DNA from: JALYLC01 sp035696365
GTDB taxonomy: Bacteria > Actinomycetota > Thermoleophilia > Gaiellales > JALYLC01
Direction: 5' to 3'
Assembly: GCA_035696365.1 (NCBI GenBank)
Contig: DASRQS010000055.1
Location: forward strand, 1 to 64,000
DNA length: 64,000 nt
Both the position numbers and the translations under genes were made by a program. Positions 1 through 8,180 of the stretch are shown in pieces. How positions within the stretch are numbered: the first letter of the stretch is position 1; each line of letters opens with the position of its first letter. The notes below the pieces were generated by a model that was not told the DNA's origin, did not search any database, and saw only the letters and a list, made by a program, of their open reading frames with translations.

Positions 1-599
1 ATGCGATGCTCACCGCCTTGCTCGAGCTCGTCGCCCCACGGGTAGACGCGGCCCTCGAGGCCTCCGCGGGCGGCGTACTCCCATTCGGCCTCGGTCGGGA
101 GCCGCGCCCCGGCCCACGCGCAGAACGCGAGCGCGTCGTTCCAGGAGACGTGCACGACGGGATGATCTCCGCGACCGCCGAGGGTGGATTGCGGGCCCTC
201 CGGCCGGCGCCACCAGGCGCCCTCGACCTGCCGCCACCACGGCGCGGCGGCGACTGCTCGTGTCTCGGGGAAGTCATCGGGCAGCAGGCCGGCGAAGACG
301 AACGACCAGCCGAACCGCTCCGCCTCGGTGCGGTAGCCCGTCGCCTCCGCGAATCGCCCGAACTCGGTATTCGTCACCGCGTGCGGCGCGAGCTCGAAGG
401 CATCGAGCCGCACGCGGTGAACCGGGCCTTCTCCATCGCCCGGGTAGGCGTGCAGGTCGGCGTTGCCGAGCAGGCCCTCGCCGGCCGGTATCCGCACGGC
501 GGCTACGACTGCCGCACCGGCTGTCCGCTCCGGTACGGCCGCGGCCGCACCGCTCCCACCCGGGGTCGGGTCCCTCGATGGTGCGCAGCAACCACTCAC
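1..599 (-). CDS. Formylglycine-generating enzyme family protein (SUMF1/EgtB fold), N-terminal part
   Basis: Likely oxidises the active-site Cys of sulfatases to formylglycine. Reading the minus strand from GTG 599 gives an open frame of 199 codons that leaves the window. Visible blocks are the Cys-rich start VSGCCAPSRD, IPAGEGLLGN, APHAVTNTEFGRF, HPVVHVSWNDALAFCAW and RLPTEAEWEYAARGG, all hallmarks of the FGE-sulfatase fold. The C-terminal region that carries the catalytic Cys pair lies outside the window, so activity cannot be judged. The gene starts 5 bp after the stop of the upstream membrane-protein gene, so the two probably form an operon. A Cys-type sulfatase is encoded at 5192-7555 and is a natural client. 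A non-sulfatase member of the same fold is the main alternative. Confidence 0.9.
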   Translation of the reverse strand, partial: MSGCCAPSRDPTPGGSGAAAAVPERTAGAAVVAAVRIPAGEGLLGNADLHAYPGDGEGPVHRVRLDAFELAPHAVTNTEFGRFAEATGYRTEAERFGWSFVFAGLLPDDFPETRAVAAAPWWRQVEGAWWRRPEGPQSTLGGRGDHPVVHVSWNDALAFCAWAGARLPTEAEWEYAARGGLEGRVYPWGDELEQGGEHR

Positions 600-604
600 G
601 CGCG

Positions 605-1900
605 TCAGGCGTTCGCCGGCTTGGTGACGACGCTCACGAGGAGGAGACCTGCCCCCGCTCGGCGTCCGGGAATTCGCGGGGCGGCCTGGCGCCGCAGGAC
701 TTCGAGCCCCAGCGCCGCGCTTGCGGTGAGGAGCGTCACCGTGACCCAGTTGCGGGTCGCCGGCGTCGGCGACCAGGCGAGCAACAGCAAGACGATCGCG
801 GCAAGCCCGCCCCAGGCAATCCATGGATCCCTCAGGTAGGGCGCGAGCCACCGCCGCGTGGCCCCGGCGCGCCGGCCGTGTCCTGCGATCCATGCACCGA
901 TGAGGCCGACGATGCCGACGAAGAGAATCGACTGGGTCGCCAGCTTCAGCGGGTCGGTGGCGATCCACCACACCTCGTGGGCCGCAGGGCGAATCGAATC
1001 GTCCTTCACAACCCGGTCGATCAGCTGATCACCGGCCACGCGGCGAATGAAGACGAGCACCAGGCCGCTCACGATCAGTCCGATGGCACATGCGCGGAGC
1101 GCTCGGCGACGATTTGGCGCGATCGAGATGGCGACAGCGAAGATCGGCAGGACGATGATCACGATGAAGTTTGCGATCGCCTTAAGGAAACGCGCGCCCT
1201 GCTGCGCGAGGGAGAGCACGTTGGAGCGCAGCAGCACGATCCGGCCGGCGTTCGGCCCCAGCTTGGCGTTGATGCGATCGACCACGCCGGTGTTCCGGCC
1301 GAGCTTGGCGTTGACGCGCTCGACGACGCCGGCGTTCCCTCCCACCTGCTGCAGGATCTGGCGCAGGTCGAGCGTCACGTTGCCGCCGCTCGTCCGGAGG
1401 GCACCTCTGTCGTCCTCGACGAAGGCAATCAGCCTGCGATCGGCGCGCTCGTTGGCGGCGCGCCAGGCCTGCTGCACCCGCGGGCGCGCGAGCGCGCGCT
1501 CGGTGAAGCGCGCGGCCGAGTCCTGCAGACCAGCGGCAGCCGGCGCAGCCAGCGGCTTCGCCTTCTCCGGAAGCGCGCCGCTGATTTGGGCGGCCACGTC
1601 GACATTGGCGTAGAGCTGGTCGACGAGGTAGGTCGCAAGCGTCTGCCGTACCACCTGATTCTCGAGCACCTTGCCACTTGTGTCGCTCCACGTCCCCGGC
1701 TCGAGCGCGACCCGCTTGATCCACACGGCAAGCGCGCCGAGTATGAGCAGCAGCGTGGCAAGAACGACCAGGGCGCGCATGCCGTAGAGCCGTCCCCGCG
1801 AGGGCCGGTGCGTGGTCTCGGGCGCCGCCCCTGCGTGGATCGCGGGCTCGCTCTGAGTGGGCGGTGCATCGTGTGCCTCCACTGAGCCATTCTCGCTCAC
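605..1900 (-). CDS. Multi-pass membrane protein of unknown function
   Basis: Encodes 431 residues from GTG 1900. One hydrophobic segment lies at about residues 41-62, followed by a roughly 170-residue soluble, probably extracytoplasmic region. Five further hydrophobic segments follow, at about 237-258, 270-287, 317-337, 362-380 and 385-402. The soluble region contains a short internal repeat (VVERVNAKLGRN then VVDRINAKLGPN). I do not recognise a named family. Its stop is 5 bp before the start of the formylglycine-generating enzyme gene, which suggests co-expression, perhaps with sulfatase maturation at the envelope. That link is inferred from position only. Confidence 0.75.
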   Translation of the reverse strand: MSENGSVEAHDAPPTQSEPAIHAGAAPETTHRPSRGRLYGMRALVVLATLLLILGALAVWIKRVALEPGTWSDTSGKVLENQVVRQTLATYLVDQLYANVDVAAQISGALPEKAKPLAAPAAAGLQDSAARFTERALARPRVQQAWRAANERADRRLIAFVEDDRGALRTSGGNVTLDLRQILQQVGGNAGVVERVNAKLGRNTGVVDRINAKLGPNAGRIVLLRSNVLSLAQQGARFLKAIANFIVIIVLPIFAVAISIAPNRRRALRACAIGLIVSGLVLVFIRRVAGDQLIDRVVKDDSIRPAAHEVWWIATDPLKLATQSILFVGIVGLIGAWIAGHGRRAGATRRWLAPYLRDPWIAWGGLAAIVLLLLAWSPTPATRNWVTVTLLTASAALGLEVLRRQAAPRIPGRRAGAGLLLVSVVTKPANA

Positions 1901-1993
1901 GCCGCGACGACCGCATCACCCCGGGAGGGCGAGAATGGCCGGCCGCGGGCTCGGCTCACCCGTGACGGGTGACGCTCTGTCACGGAAGCAGTG

Positions 1994-2152
1994 ATGCCCA
2001 ATTTCGAAGGGCTGTCGGCGCGCGTCGAGCCAGTCGAGACGACGCACTACGGAACCGTGGCGGATCAGGCCGCCCTGCATGGCTTGCTCGAGCGCATCGA
2101 GGCTTTGGGCCTCGAGTTGATCGAGATGCGGCGCACGGCGGGACAACCCTGA
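1994..2152 (+). CDS. Small protein, 52 residues, possibly N-terminally shortened
   Basis: ATG 1994 (or GTG 1991) opens 52 residues. The block DQAALHGLLERIEALG followed by LELIEMRR is familiar to me from the C-termini of short actinobacterial proteins of about 60-80 residues. An in-frame stop lies just upstream at 1970, so the usual N-terminal strand-rich part seems to be missing. No clear ribosome binding site is visible. Function unknown. Confidence 0.5.
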   Translation: MPNFEGLSARVEPVETTHYGTVADQAALHGLLERIEALGLELIEMRRTAGQP

Positions 2153-2231
2153 CGCAACAGCCCGGTCATCGGAGGCCGCAACTCGAGAGTCAGTTCTCGA
2201 AGCTCAGCGTCTGGCCGTCGCGGCGGTCCTC

Positions 2232-2429
2232 GTGCTGCTTCTCATCGGGAGTGCGTGGGCGCGGTGGGGATTCTTCGGAATGTTCCTCCTGCTCTCCGCG
2301 ATCCTTCTCGGCATCGGCTGGACCGTCGACCGGCGAGCGAAGCGGAGGCGCGTTCGCTCGGTTAGGCACGGGATGGAGAGCCGGCCGACGCTGCCAAAAA
2401 AGCCGTTGCCTATTGGGTGTTCCAGGTAG
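2232..2429 (+). CDS. Possible small membrane protein
   Basis: GTG 2232 opens 65 residues with a hydrophobic stretch over about residues 1-32 (containing WARWGFFGMFLLLSAILLG) and an Arg/Lys-rich tail (DRRAKRRR). The same frame is open further upstream (residues reading EAQRLAVAAVLV) without a good start codon, so this may be the tail of a decayed gene. No ribosome binding site is evident. Confidence 0.3.
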   Translation: MLLLIGSAWARWGFFGMFLLLSAILLGIGWTVDRRAKRRRVRSVRHGMESRPTLPKKPLPIGCSR

Positions 2430-2448
2430 GCGCCCGGATCGCCCGGTT

Positions 2449-2616
2449 CTAGATTCGCCGGCGGCGCGGTCGCCCTGGCGTGACGGCCGCGGCGACGACC
2501 GCGGTTTTCGCAACCGGCGCGGGCCCAGGCCTGACAGCTGCGGCGACGACCGCTGTCTTCGCGACCGGCGCGCCGATCACACCGACACGTCCCACACGTG
2601 CTCGTCTGAGCGGCAT
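2449..2616 (-). CDS. Small basic Ala/Val-rich peptide with internal tandem repeat (copy 1)
   Basis: A 55-residue protein starting MPLRRARVGRVGVIG. It consists largely of two copies of a unit reading APVAKTAVVAAAV, separated by PGP, and ends in RRRR. Its ATG lies one base after the stop of the DUF6325-like gene, so the two are translationally coupled. A second copy with the same N-terminus is at 17479-17790, again directly behind a DUF6325-like C-terminus. Similar loci elsewhere often pair DUF6325 with a SHOCT-domain protein (recalled, not searched); no SHOCT domain is present here. Function unknown; a membrane-interacting peptide is possible. Confidence 0.6.
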   Translation of the reverse strand: MPLRRARVGRVGVIGAPVAKTAVVAAAVRPGPAPVAKTAVVAAAVTPGRPRRRRI

Positions 2617-2617
2617 T

Positions 2618-3076
2618 TCAGGCCCCTTCGCTCGCGAGTGCTTCATCGGCCTCGATGGAGGCGATGATCGCCTGAATCGGAATCCGTCCGTTGGCGATCA
2701 GCTGGCCACCCGAACGCCGCGCAGCCGCCGCGAACGGCGCGGCCCACAGGTTCTCCCAGATGAGCACGCCGGCAGTGCTGCCCGGCTCCATTGCGGCGGC
2801 GAGGTGCTCGATGTCGTCCGCGGCCAGCAGCTCAGCCAGCTGGGCCTCGATTGCCTGCAGCTCTCCGAGCTCGCCGACGTCAGAGAGCTCCAGCGCGTCG
2901 ACCGTGCCGATCTCGTTCTTGGTCAGGATCACGATGTCGATCACGCGGATGATCCCGGCGTCGACCAACGCGACCAGCTCAGCCGACATCTCGCCCGTGA
3001 AATTACTGGCTCCCGCAGGAAAATCGACGACGATGTAGTCCACCGGGCCGAGTTCATCTAGGGCTGTTTCTGTCAT
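2618..3076 (-). CDS. DUF6325 (DUF1269-like) family protein
   Basis: A 152-residue soluble protein from ATG 3076, preceded by an AAAGGA-type ribosome binding site. It begins with GPVDYIVVDFPAG and contains IIRVIDIVILTKNEIGTV, an acidic LAADDIEHLAAAMEPGS segment, and VLIWENLWAAPFAAAARR with a GQLIANGRIPIQA ending. This is the usual architecture of the DUF6325 branch of DUF1269-like proteins. The molecular role of the family is not established. The small basic peptide follows one base later. A truncated second copy of this gene lies at about 17792-17960. Confidence 0.75.
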   Translation of the reverse strand: MTETALDELGPVDYIVVDFPAGASNFTGEMSAELVALVDAGIIRVIDIVILTKNEIGTVDALELSDVGELGELQAIEAQLAELLAADDIEHLAAAMEPGSTAGVLIWENLWAAPFAAAARRSGGQLIANGRIPIQAIIASIEADEALASEGA

Positions 3077-3508
3077 CACCCGTTCCTTTCGCGGCTGAGC
3101 TGTCTCACCTCGGTCCTTGTCGCATCTACTTCTCTCGGGCGGCTTTGGCGCAGGCATCACCCGAAGAGGATGAAAAACGGCGTCCGTCGAGCAACGCTGC
3201 CGGGCACCGGGTGATTCGCTCCTTGCCGCGATTTTCGCGTGCAATCACCCGTGTGGGATGTGTACACATGTCCGGGGCGAATAGGTTGCGTTGGCCAACG
3301 ACTCGCACGCCGCGCGATTGCCTGACGCCGAGGGCGACATACGCCGCGAGCGGCGATTGCCGCTACCCAGCATCCGTCTCTTTGCATCCCTGGCCGGGCA
3401 ACGCCGCGTGCGGCGTGCAACCCGACGTCCTGCTGTTCGTTCCGGCGCGGACTGATCGCTCTGGCTGCAGCGCAGCCGGCGGGAACCTTCGAGGAGGCGC
3501 TCGTCAAG
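3077..3508. other. Divergent intergenic region without a gene
   Basis: Separates the minus-strand DUF6325-like gene from the plus-strand DUF1269-like gene. The stretch 3257-3270 contains the near-palindrome TGTACACATGT. In the last 100 bases the frame of the downstream gene is partly open without a start codon, so part of this DNA may be its decayed 5' end. I see no RNA gene. Confidence 0.5.
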
Positions 3509-4015
3509 TTGCTCGCCAGCTTCCCGGACTGGCTCGAACCCGTTTGGGGTCTGCTGCTCATCGCCGAGCTCGAACGCCTGCGCGAGAGCGACACCGTGCG
3601 GGTGATCGACGCTCTAGCCGTCTACAAGGATGCCGCAGGTGAGCTCGAGGTCGAGCACCTGAGTAACCTCAGCCGAGTAACCTCAGCCGACGAGGCGGTC
3701 GAACCCGGCAGCAAGGTGGGCGCGCTCGTCGGCCTGGGCATCGACGGCGAGGAAGGCATGCAAGCCGGGGCGGCGGTGGCTGCCGCGGCGTCTGCCGACG
3801 GCGTCGACGTCTTCTCAGGTCAGGAGTGGGACGTGCTCGAGGACATTCCGAATGACTCCGCCGCGGCGCTCCTCCTGCTCGAGCTTCACTGGGCCATCCC
3901 GTTCCGCGATGAGGTCGAGTGGGCTGATGAACCCGTCGCGATCGGATTGCTCTCCGCCGAGGAGGCGCGCGAGCAACACGCGACCGAGCAGGCCGCCAAC
4001 CCGTCAGCCGGCTAA
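3509..4015 (+). CDS. DUF1269-like protein, probably N-terminally shortened
   Basis: TTG 3509 opens 168 residues; GGAGG lies 11 bases upstream. The start reads LLASFPDWLEPVWGLLLIAELERL, then SDTVRVIDALAVYKDAAGELEVEHL. This matches the middle of DUF1269-like proteins, where a hydrophobic strand pair is followed by 'ALAVYKD'. The family normally has another 30-40 N-terminal residues, and the frame upstream of 3509 is open (LIALAAAQPAGTFEEALV) but lacks ATG or GTG. The protein is acidic in its C-terminal half. A 23-residue Arg-rich peptide follows after 31 bases, echoing the DUF6325/basic peptide arrangement at 2449-3076. Confidence 0.6.
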   Translation: MLASFPDWLEPVWGLLLIAELERLRESDTVRVIDALAVYKDAAGELEVEHLSNLSRVTSADEAVEPGSKVGALVGLGIDGEEGMQAGAAVAAAASADGVDVFSGQEWDVLEDIPNDSAAALLLLELHWAIPFRDEVEWADEPVAIGLLSAEEAREQHATEQAANPSAG

Positions 4016-4046
4016 TCAGCGAACGTCCAACGATGGAGCTCTCGAG

Positions 4047-4118
4047 ATGTTCATAGCACGCAGAATGCGCCGATCTCGGCGGCGCACCGCGCGCCGCGTC
4101 GCCCGCCGCCGCCGCTGA
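4047..4118 (+). CDS. Arg-rich 23-residue peptide
   Basis: ATG 4047, preceded closely by GGAGCT and CGAGAT, encodes 23 residues of which 14 are Arg (MFIARRMRRS then RRRTARRVARRRR). It lies 31 bp downstream of the DUF1269-like gene. In the parallel locus at 2449-3076 a DUF6325-like gene is also followed by a small basic peptide, which is the main reason to list it. Could be chance coding in GC-rich DNA. Confidence 0.4.
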   Translation: MFIARRMRRSRRRTARRVARRRR

Positions 4119-4303
4119 CTGGCGGGAGCCCCGCCATGCCGGGGGGACGACCAGGGCTTCGACCCGGTCGTCCCCGGCAGGCGAATCTCCCAGGTGCAAT
4201 CACCCGGGCAGGGGGATACCCGGGCAGCCGTTTTTCGTTCACGCTCGCCGTTGTGGAACAACGCTGGATCACCGCGATGCGGGCCCAGGAGCCGAAGCGT
4301 TAG

Positions 4304-5041
4304 ATGGGCGCTGCGTTCGGATGGGGGCTGCTGTCGGCATCTTCGCTCGTGATCGGGGCCGTCACGGTGTTCTTGATCCGAATCCCGTTGCGCGTGATCG
4401 GGCTGATCATGGGTTTCGGCGCGGGAGTGCTGATCAGCGCGGTCGCGTTCGACCTGTTCGACGAGGCGGCCGCAAAGTCGACCGGTCACGGAGCGTTGGT
4501 TGCTGGGGTCTTTTCCGGCTGCCTGGTGTTCTTCGGTGGCGACCGATTGATCGATCACCTTGGCGGCGGCAATCGCAAGAACGCGGCCGGCGCCGAGAAG
4601 GAAGGCGGCGGCTCCCCGCTTTCGATCGTGCTTGGAACCGTGCTGGATGGGATCCCGGAGTCGATGGTGATCGGCTTGACGATCTACGAAGGCGGGGCCG
4701 TGGGCGCCGCCTATCTGGCAGCGGTCTTCATCTCCAACCTGCCCGAGGCGATCGCATCGACGTCAGGCCTGCTCAGCGCAGGTTGGGTGAAGTCGCGAAT
4801 CCTCTGGATGTGGATCGGGATCGCATTGATCTCGGCGCTCTCGTCGCTTGCCGGCTACGGCCTTTTCCAGGACTCCTCACCGGAAGTGGTCGCCTTCGTG
4901 CTCACATTCGCAGCCGGAGCGATCCTCACCATGCTCGCGAACACGATGATGCCCGAGGCGTTCGAGCACGGAGGCAAGTTGGTCGGGATCATGGTCACGC
5001 TCGGATTCGCCACCGCATTCACGATCCACCTCCTCGACTGA
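4304..5041 (+). CDS. ZIP family metal transporter
   Basis: A 245-residue membrane protein with seven to eight hydrophobic segments. It begins with a non-cleaved helix and has the short Gly-rich cytoplasmic loop (about residues 88-104) typical of ZIP proteins. The segment GTVLDGIPESMVIGL at about residues 111-125 corresponds to the metal-binding helix 4 motif of the family (HNxPEG-like, here DGIPES), and ISNLPEAIAS at about 145-154 to helix 5. Imports divalent metal, most often zinc or iron, across the cytoplasmic membrane. It reads in the same direction as the sulfatase 150 bp downstream; sulfatases bind Ca2+ or Mg2+, so a functional link is not implied. Confidence 0.85.
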   Translation: MGAAFGWGLLSASSLVIGAVTVFLIRIPLRVIGLIMGFGAGVLISAVAFDLFDEAAAKSTGHGALVAGVFSGCLVFFGGDRLIDHLGGGNRKNAAGAEKEGGGSPLSIVLGTVLDGIPESMVIGLTIYEGGAVGAAYLAAVFISNLPEAIASTSGLLSAGWVKSRILWMWIGIALISALSSLAGYGLFQDSSPEVVAFVLTFAAGAILTMLANTMMPEAFEHGGKLVGIMVTLGFATAFTIHLLD

Positions 5042-5191
5042 GCGTGTCCGACGGGTCTTCGAGAGCTGGAACCTACCCACGTGTGCGCGAATCCACCCAG
5101 AGAGGGTGAAGCGCGAGTAGTCCCGACATGGTCGAATGCCGGCACCACGTTGGGCGATCGAAGCACTGGTGATCTGCCGAGGGGGCTAGAG

Positions 5192-7555
5192 ATGGGCGTG
5201 CAAGAGGAGTTGTCGCGAGCGATTCTGCCGATTCCGGACGGGCAGCGCGTGGGTTTGACGACGTATGACGCTAAGGATCCCGATACGGCGTTCCCCCCGA
5301 TCACGCAGCTGCGCCCACCCAAGGGCGCTCCGAACGTTCTGATCGTGCTGATCGATGACTGCGGCTTTGGCGCTGCGAGCGCGTTCGGCGGGCCGATCGC
5401 AACCCCGAATGCCGAGCGACTCGCGGCGAACGGCTTGAAGTTCAACCGCTTTCATACGACCGCGCTGTGCTCGCCCACGCGCCAAGCGCTGCTTACGGGA
5501 CGTAACCATCATTCGGTGAATATGGGTGCCATTTGCGAGATCGCGACCTCGGCTCCCGGCTATACCTCGGTGCTGCCGAAGGACAAGGCGCCGCTCGCCA
5601 TGACGCTCAAGCTCAACGGCTACTCGACCGCGCAGTTCGGCAAGTGCCACGAGGTGCCGGTCTGGGAGACGAGCCCGCTGGGGCCGTTCAACCAGTGGCC
5701 CACCGGCGGGGGCGGCTTCGAGTACTTCTACGGCTTCATCGGCGGCGAGACCAACCAGTGGTACCCGGCGATCTATGAAGGCACGACGCCGATGGAGCAG
5801 GACAAGAGCCCGGAGGAGGGCTACCACTTCACCGACGACATGACGACCAAGGCGATCGGGTGGGTGCGCCAGCAGAAGGCCCTCATGCCCGACAAGCCGT
5901 TCTTCATGTACTACGCGCCAGGCGCCACCCACGCACCGCATCACGTGCCGGAGGAGTGGACCGAGAAGTACAAGGGGAAGTTCGACGGCGGCTGGGACAA
6001 GCTGCGCGAAGAGACCTTCGCGCGTCAGAAGAAGCTGGGCGTGATCCCGGCAGATGCGGCTCTCACCGAGCGGCCCGACGAGATTCCGGCCTGGGACGAG
6101 ATGCCGGCCGAGCTGAAGCCGATCCTGCTGCGCGAGATGGAGGTCTACGCCGGGTTCCTCGAGCACACCGACCACCACCTCGGCCGGCTCGTCGACACCC
6201 TCGAGGAACTCGAGATCCTCGACGACACCCTCGTCTACTACATCATCGGCGACAACGGCGCCTCCGCCGAGGGCACGGTCAACGGGTGCTTCAACGAGGT
6301 CGCTGTGCTGAACGGGATGAGCGCGCTCGAGACGCCTGAGTTCCTGATGAGCAAGATCGACGACTTCGGCGGCCCGGACGCCTACAACCACTATGCGGTC
6401 GGCTGGGCGCACGCGATGGACACGCCGTACCAGTGGACGAAGCAGGTGGCGTCGCATTTCGGCGGCACGCGCAACGGCACGATCGTGCACTGGCCGAACG
6501 GCATCGACGCCAAGGGCGAGATCCGGGCGCAGTTCCATCACGTCATCGACATCGCCCCGACGATCCTGGAAGCAGCCAAACTTCCCGCTCCGACGATCGT
6601 CAACAGCGTCCAGCAGGCCCCCTACGAAGGCACGAGCATGCTCTACGCCTTCAACGACGCTCAGGCTTCCGACCGGCACGAGACGCAGTACTTCGAGATA
6701 TTCTGCAACCGCGGCATCTACCACAAGGGCTGGACCGCCGTCACGCGACACGGCATACCCTGGCTCGGTTCCTACGAGCGGGCCTTCGAGGACGACGTCT
6801 GGGAGCTCTACGACACCAACACCGACTGGACACAGGCGCACGACCTCGCCCAGGAGATGCCCGACAAGCTGCGCGAGCTGCAACGCCTCTTCCTGATTGA
6901 GGCGACCAAATACCACGTGCTCCCACTGGACGACCGCATGTTCGAGCGCTTCAATCCCGACCTGGCGGGCCGGCCGCAGCTCATCGGCGGCGACTCGCAG
7001 ATCCTGTTCGGCGGCATGTCGCGCCTGAGCGAAGGGTCGTTGGTCGTCACCAAGAACAAGTCGTACTCCCTGACCGCCGAGATCGAGGTGCCGCAATCCG
7101 GCGCGAGCGGCGTCATCGCCGCCCTCGGCGGCAGCGTCGGCGGCTGGAGCCTCTACGCCCACAACGGCAGACTCAAGCATTGCTACAACTTCTTCGGGAT
7201 CGAGCGATTCTCCGCAGAAAGCACGCAGCCGATTCCGGCCGGCAAACACCAGGTTCGCATGGAGTTCGCCTACGACGGCGGCGGACTCGCCAAAGGCGGA
7301 GACGTCTCGCTCTACGTCGACGGCAAGAAAGACGGCCAGGGCCGCGTCGAGCACACGGTGCCGATGCTCTTCTCCGCCGACGAGACGTGCGACGTCGGCA
7401 AGGAGACCGGCTCCGCCGTCTCCCCGGACTACGGCCCGACCGGCAACGAGTTCAACGGTCGGGTCAACTGGGTCCAGATCGACCTGGAAAAGGACGACCA
7501 TGACCACCTGATCACGCCAGAGGAACGGTTCAGGATCGCCATGACGCGGCAGTAG
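5192..7555 (+). CDS. Arylsulfatase (Cys-type, AtsA-like)
   Basis: Hydrolyses sulfate esters using formylglycine made from Cys 93. I chose ATG 5192 because GGGGGCTAGAG precedes it and residues before it are not sulfatase-like; GTG 5081 would add 37 residues. The protein is 787 residues. The alkaline-phosphatase-fold domain starts with NVLIVLIDDCGFG (metal ligands Asp-Asp at 55-56), then the signature CSPTRQALLTGR (93-104). GKCHEVPVWE is at about 145-154, THAPHHVP at about 244-251, and the metal-binding IGDNGASAEGT at about 348-358. A C-terminal beta-rich domain of about 180 residues follows residue 600. No signal peptide is visible, so it is probably cytoplasmic. The maturation enzyme is encoded at 1-599. 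Confidence 0.92.
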   Translation: MGVQEELSRAILPIPDGQRVGLTTYDAKDPDTAFPPITQLRPPKGAPNVLIVLIDDCGFGAASAFGGPIATPNAERLAANGLKFNRFHTTALCSPTRQALLTGRNHHSVNMGAICEIATSAPGYTSVLPKDKAPLAMTLKLNGYSTAQFGKCHEVPVWETSPLGPFNQWPTGGGGFEYFYGFIGGETNQWYPAIYEGTTPMEQDKSPEEGYHFTDDMTTKAIGWVRQQKALMPDKPFFMYYAPGATHAPHHVPEEWTEKYKGKFDGGWDKLREETFARQKKLGVIPADAALTERPDEIPAWDEMPAELKPILLREMEVYAGFLEHTDHHLGRLVDTLEELEILDDTLVYYIIGDNGASAEGTVNGCFNEVAVLNGMSALETPEFLMSKIDDFGGPDAYNHYAVGWAHAMDTPYQWTKQVASHFGGTRNGTIVHWPNGIDAKGEIRAQFHHVIDIAPTILEAAKLPAPTIVNSVQQAPYEGTSMLYAFNDAQASDRHETQYFEIFCNRGIYHKGWTAVTRHGIPWLGSYERAFEDDVWELYDTNTDWTQAHDLAQEMPDKLRELQRLFLIEATKYHVLPLDDRMFERFNPDLAGRPQLIGGDSQILFGGMSRLSEGSLVVTKNKSYSLTAEIEVPQSGASGVIAALGGSVGGWSLYAHNGRLKHCYNFFGIERFSAESTQPIPAGKHQVRMEFAYDGGGLAKGGDVSLYVDGKKDGQGRVEHTVPMLFSADETCDVGKETGSAVSPDYGPTGNEFNGRVNWVQIDLEKDDHDHLITPEERFRIAMTRQ

Positions 7556-7699
7556 CACATCCAAGATCCGGGAGTCCCTGCGGGCGTTGCCGGCAGGGGC
7601 TGCGGATCTCGGCACTCTGCTTACGCACCCGCGCAGTTCTCCTCTCGATGAATCTCGTCTGGTCTGCGCTTGCCGTCGTCGTGGCGGCCGCGTTCGCGG

Positions 7700-8180
7700 T
7701 GTAGGCGGGCGCAGGAGCTGCACGACCGGCTCGGCGAACCAGCTCGAATGGCGGAACTCGAACGCGTGCCGGAACTCGCCCGGCAGCTCGTCGAGAGTCT
7801 CGGCCAGCCGCTGATCATCACGCTGGAAGGTCGGTGGCAGCTGCCACAGCAGCGGTCCGCGCTTTCCCGCTTGCATTAGCGGCTCGATCCCGCGCGAGCA
7901 GCAGGTCGAGGTGCTGCCGTGCCTCTCGCAGGCGCTTGATGTGGGTCACGTAGCGGCTCACCTTGACCGCTAACGTGAAGCCCTCGGGCGTCTCCTCGGC
8001 CCAGCGCGCGACCGCGTCGCGCCGCGGCAGGCGGTAGAACGTCGTGTTGACCTCGACCGTGTCGAAGCTCTCGGCGTAGGCGGCGAGCCAGCGCCGCGCC
8101 GGACGGCCTTCGGGATAGAACACTCCCTGGCGCCAAGAATCGTAGTTCCAGCCCGAGCAGCCGATGCGGACGCGCGTCAT
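7700..8180 (-). pseudogene. DUF72 family protein, frameshifted and truncated
   Basis: ATG 8180 opens MTRVRIGCSGWNYDSWR, FYPEGRPARRWLAAYAESFDTVEVNTTFYRLP and FTLAVKVSRYVTHIKRL, the standard N-terminal half of DUF72 (YecE-like, TIM-barrel) proteins. Near 7880 the frame shifts: the family sequence continues in another frame as LMQAGKRGPLLWQLPPTF, LDELPGEFRHAFEFRHSSW and FAEPVVQLL. Family similarity then stops at about 7710, so roughly the C-terminal third is absent. At least one frameshift plus truncation makes a functional product unlikely. Confidence 0.8.

Noticed and set aside
5186..7876. Minus-strand 896-codon open frame opposite the sulfatase
   Set aside because: A GC-rich antisense frame with no motifs; its N-terminal 60 residues are the second piece of the DUF72 pseudogene and the rest mirrors the sulfatase.
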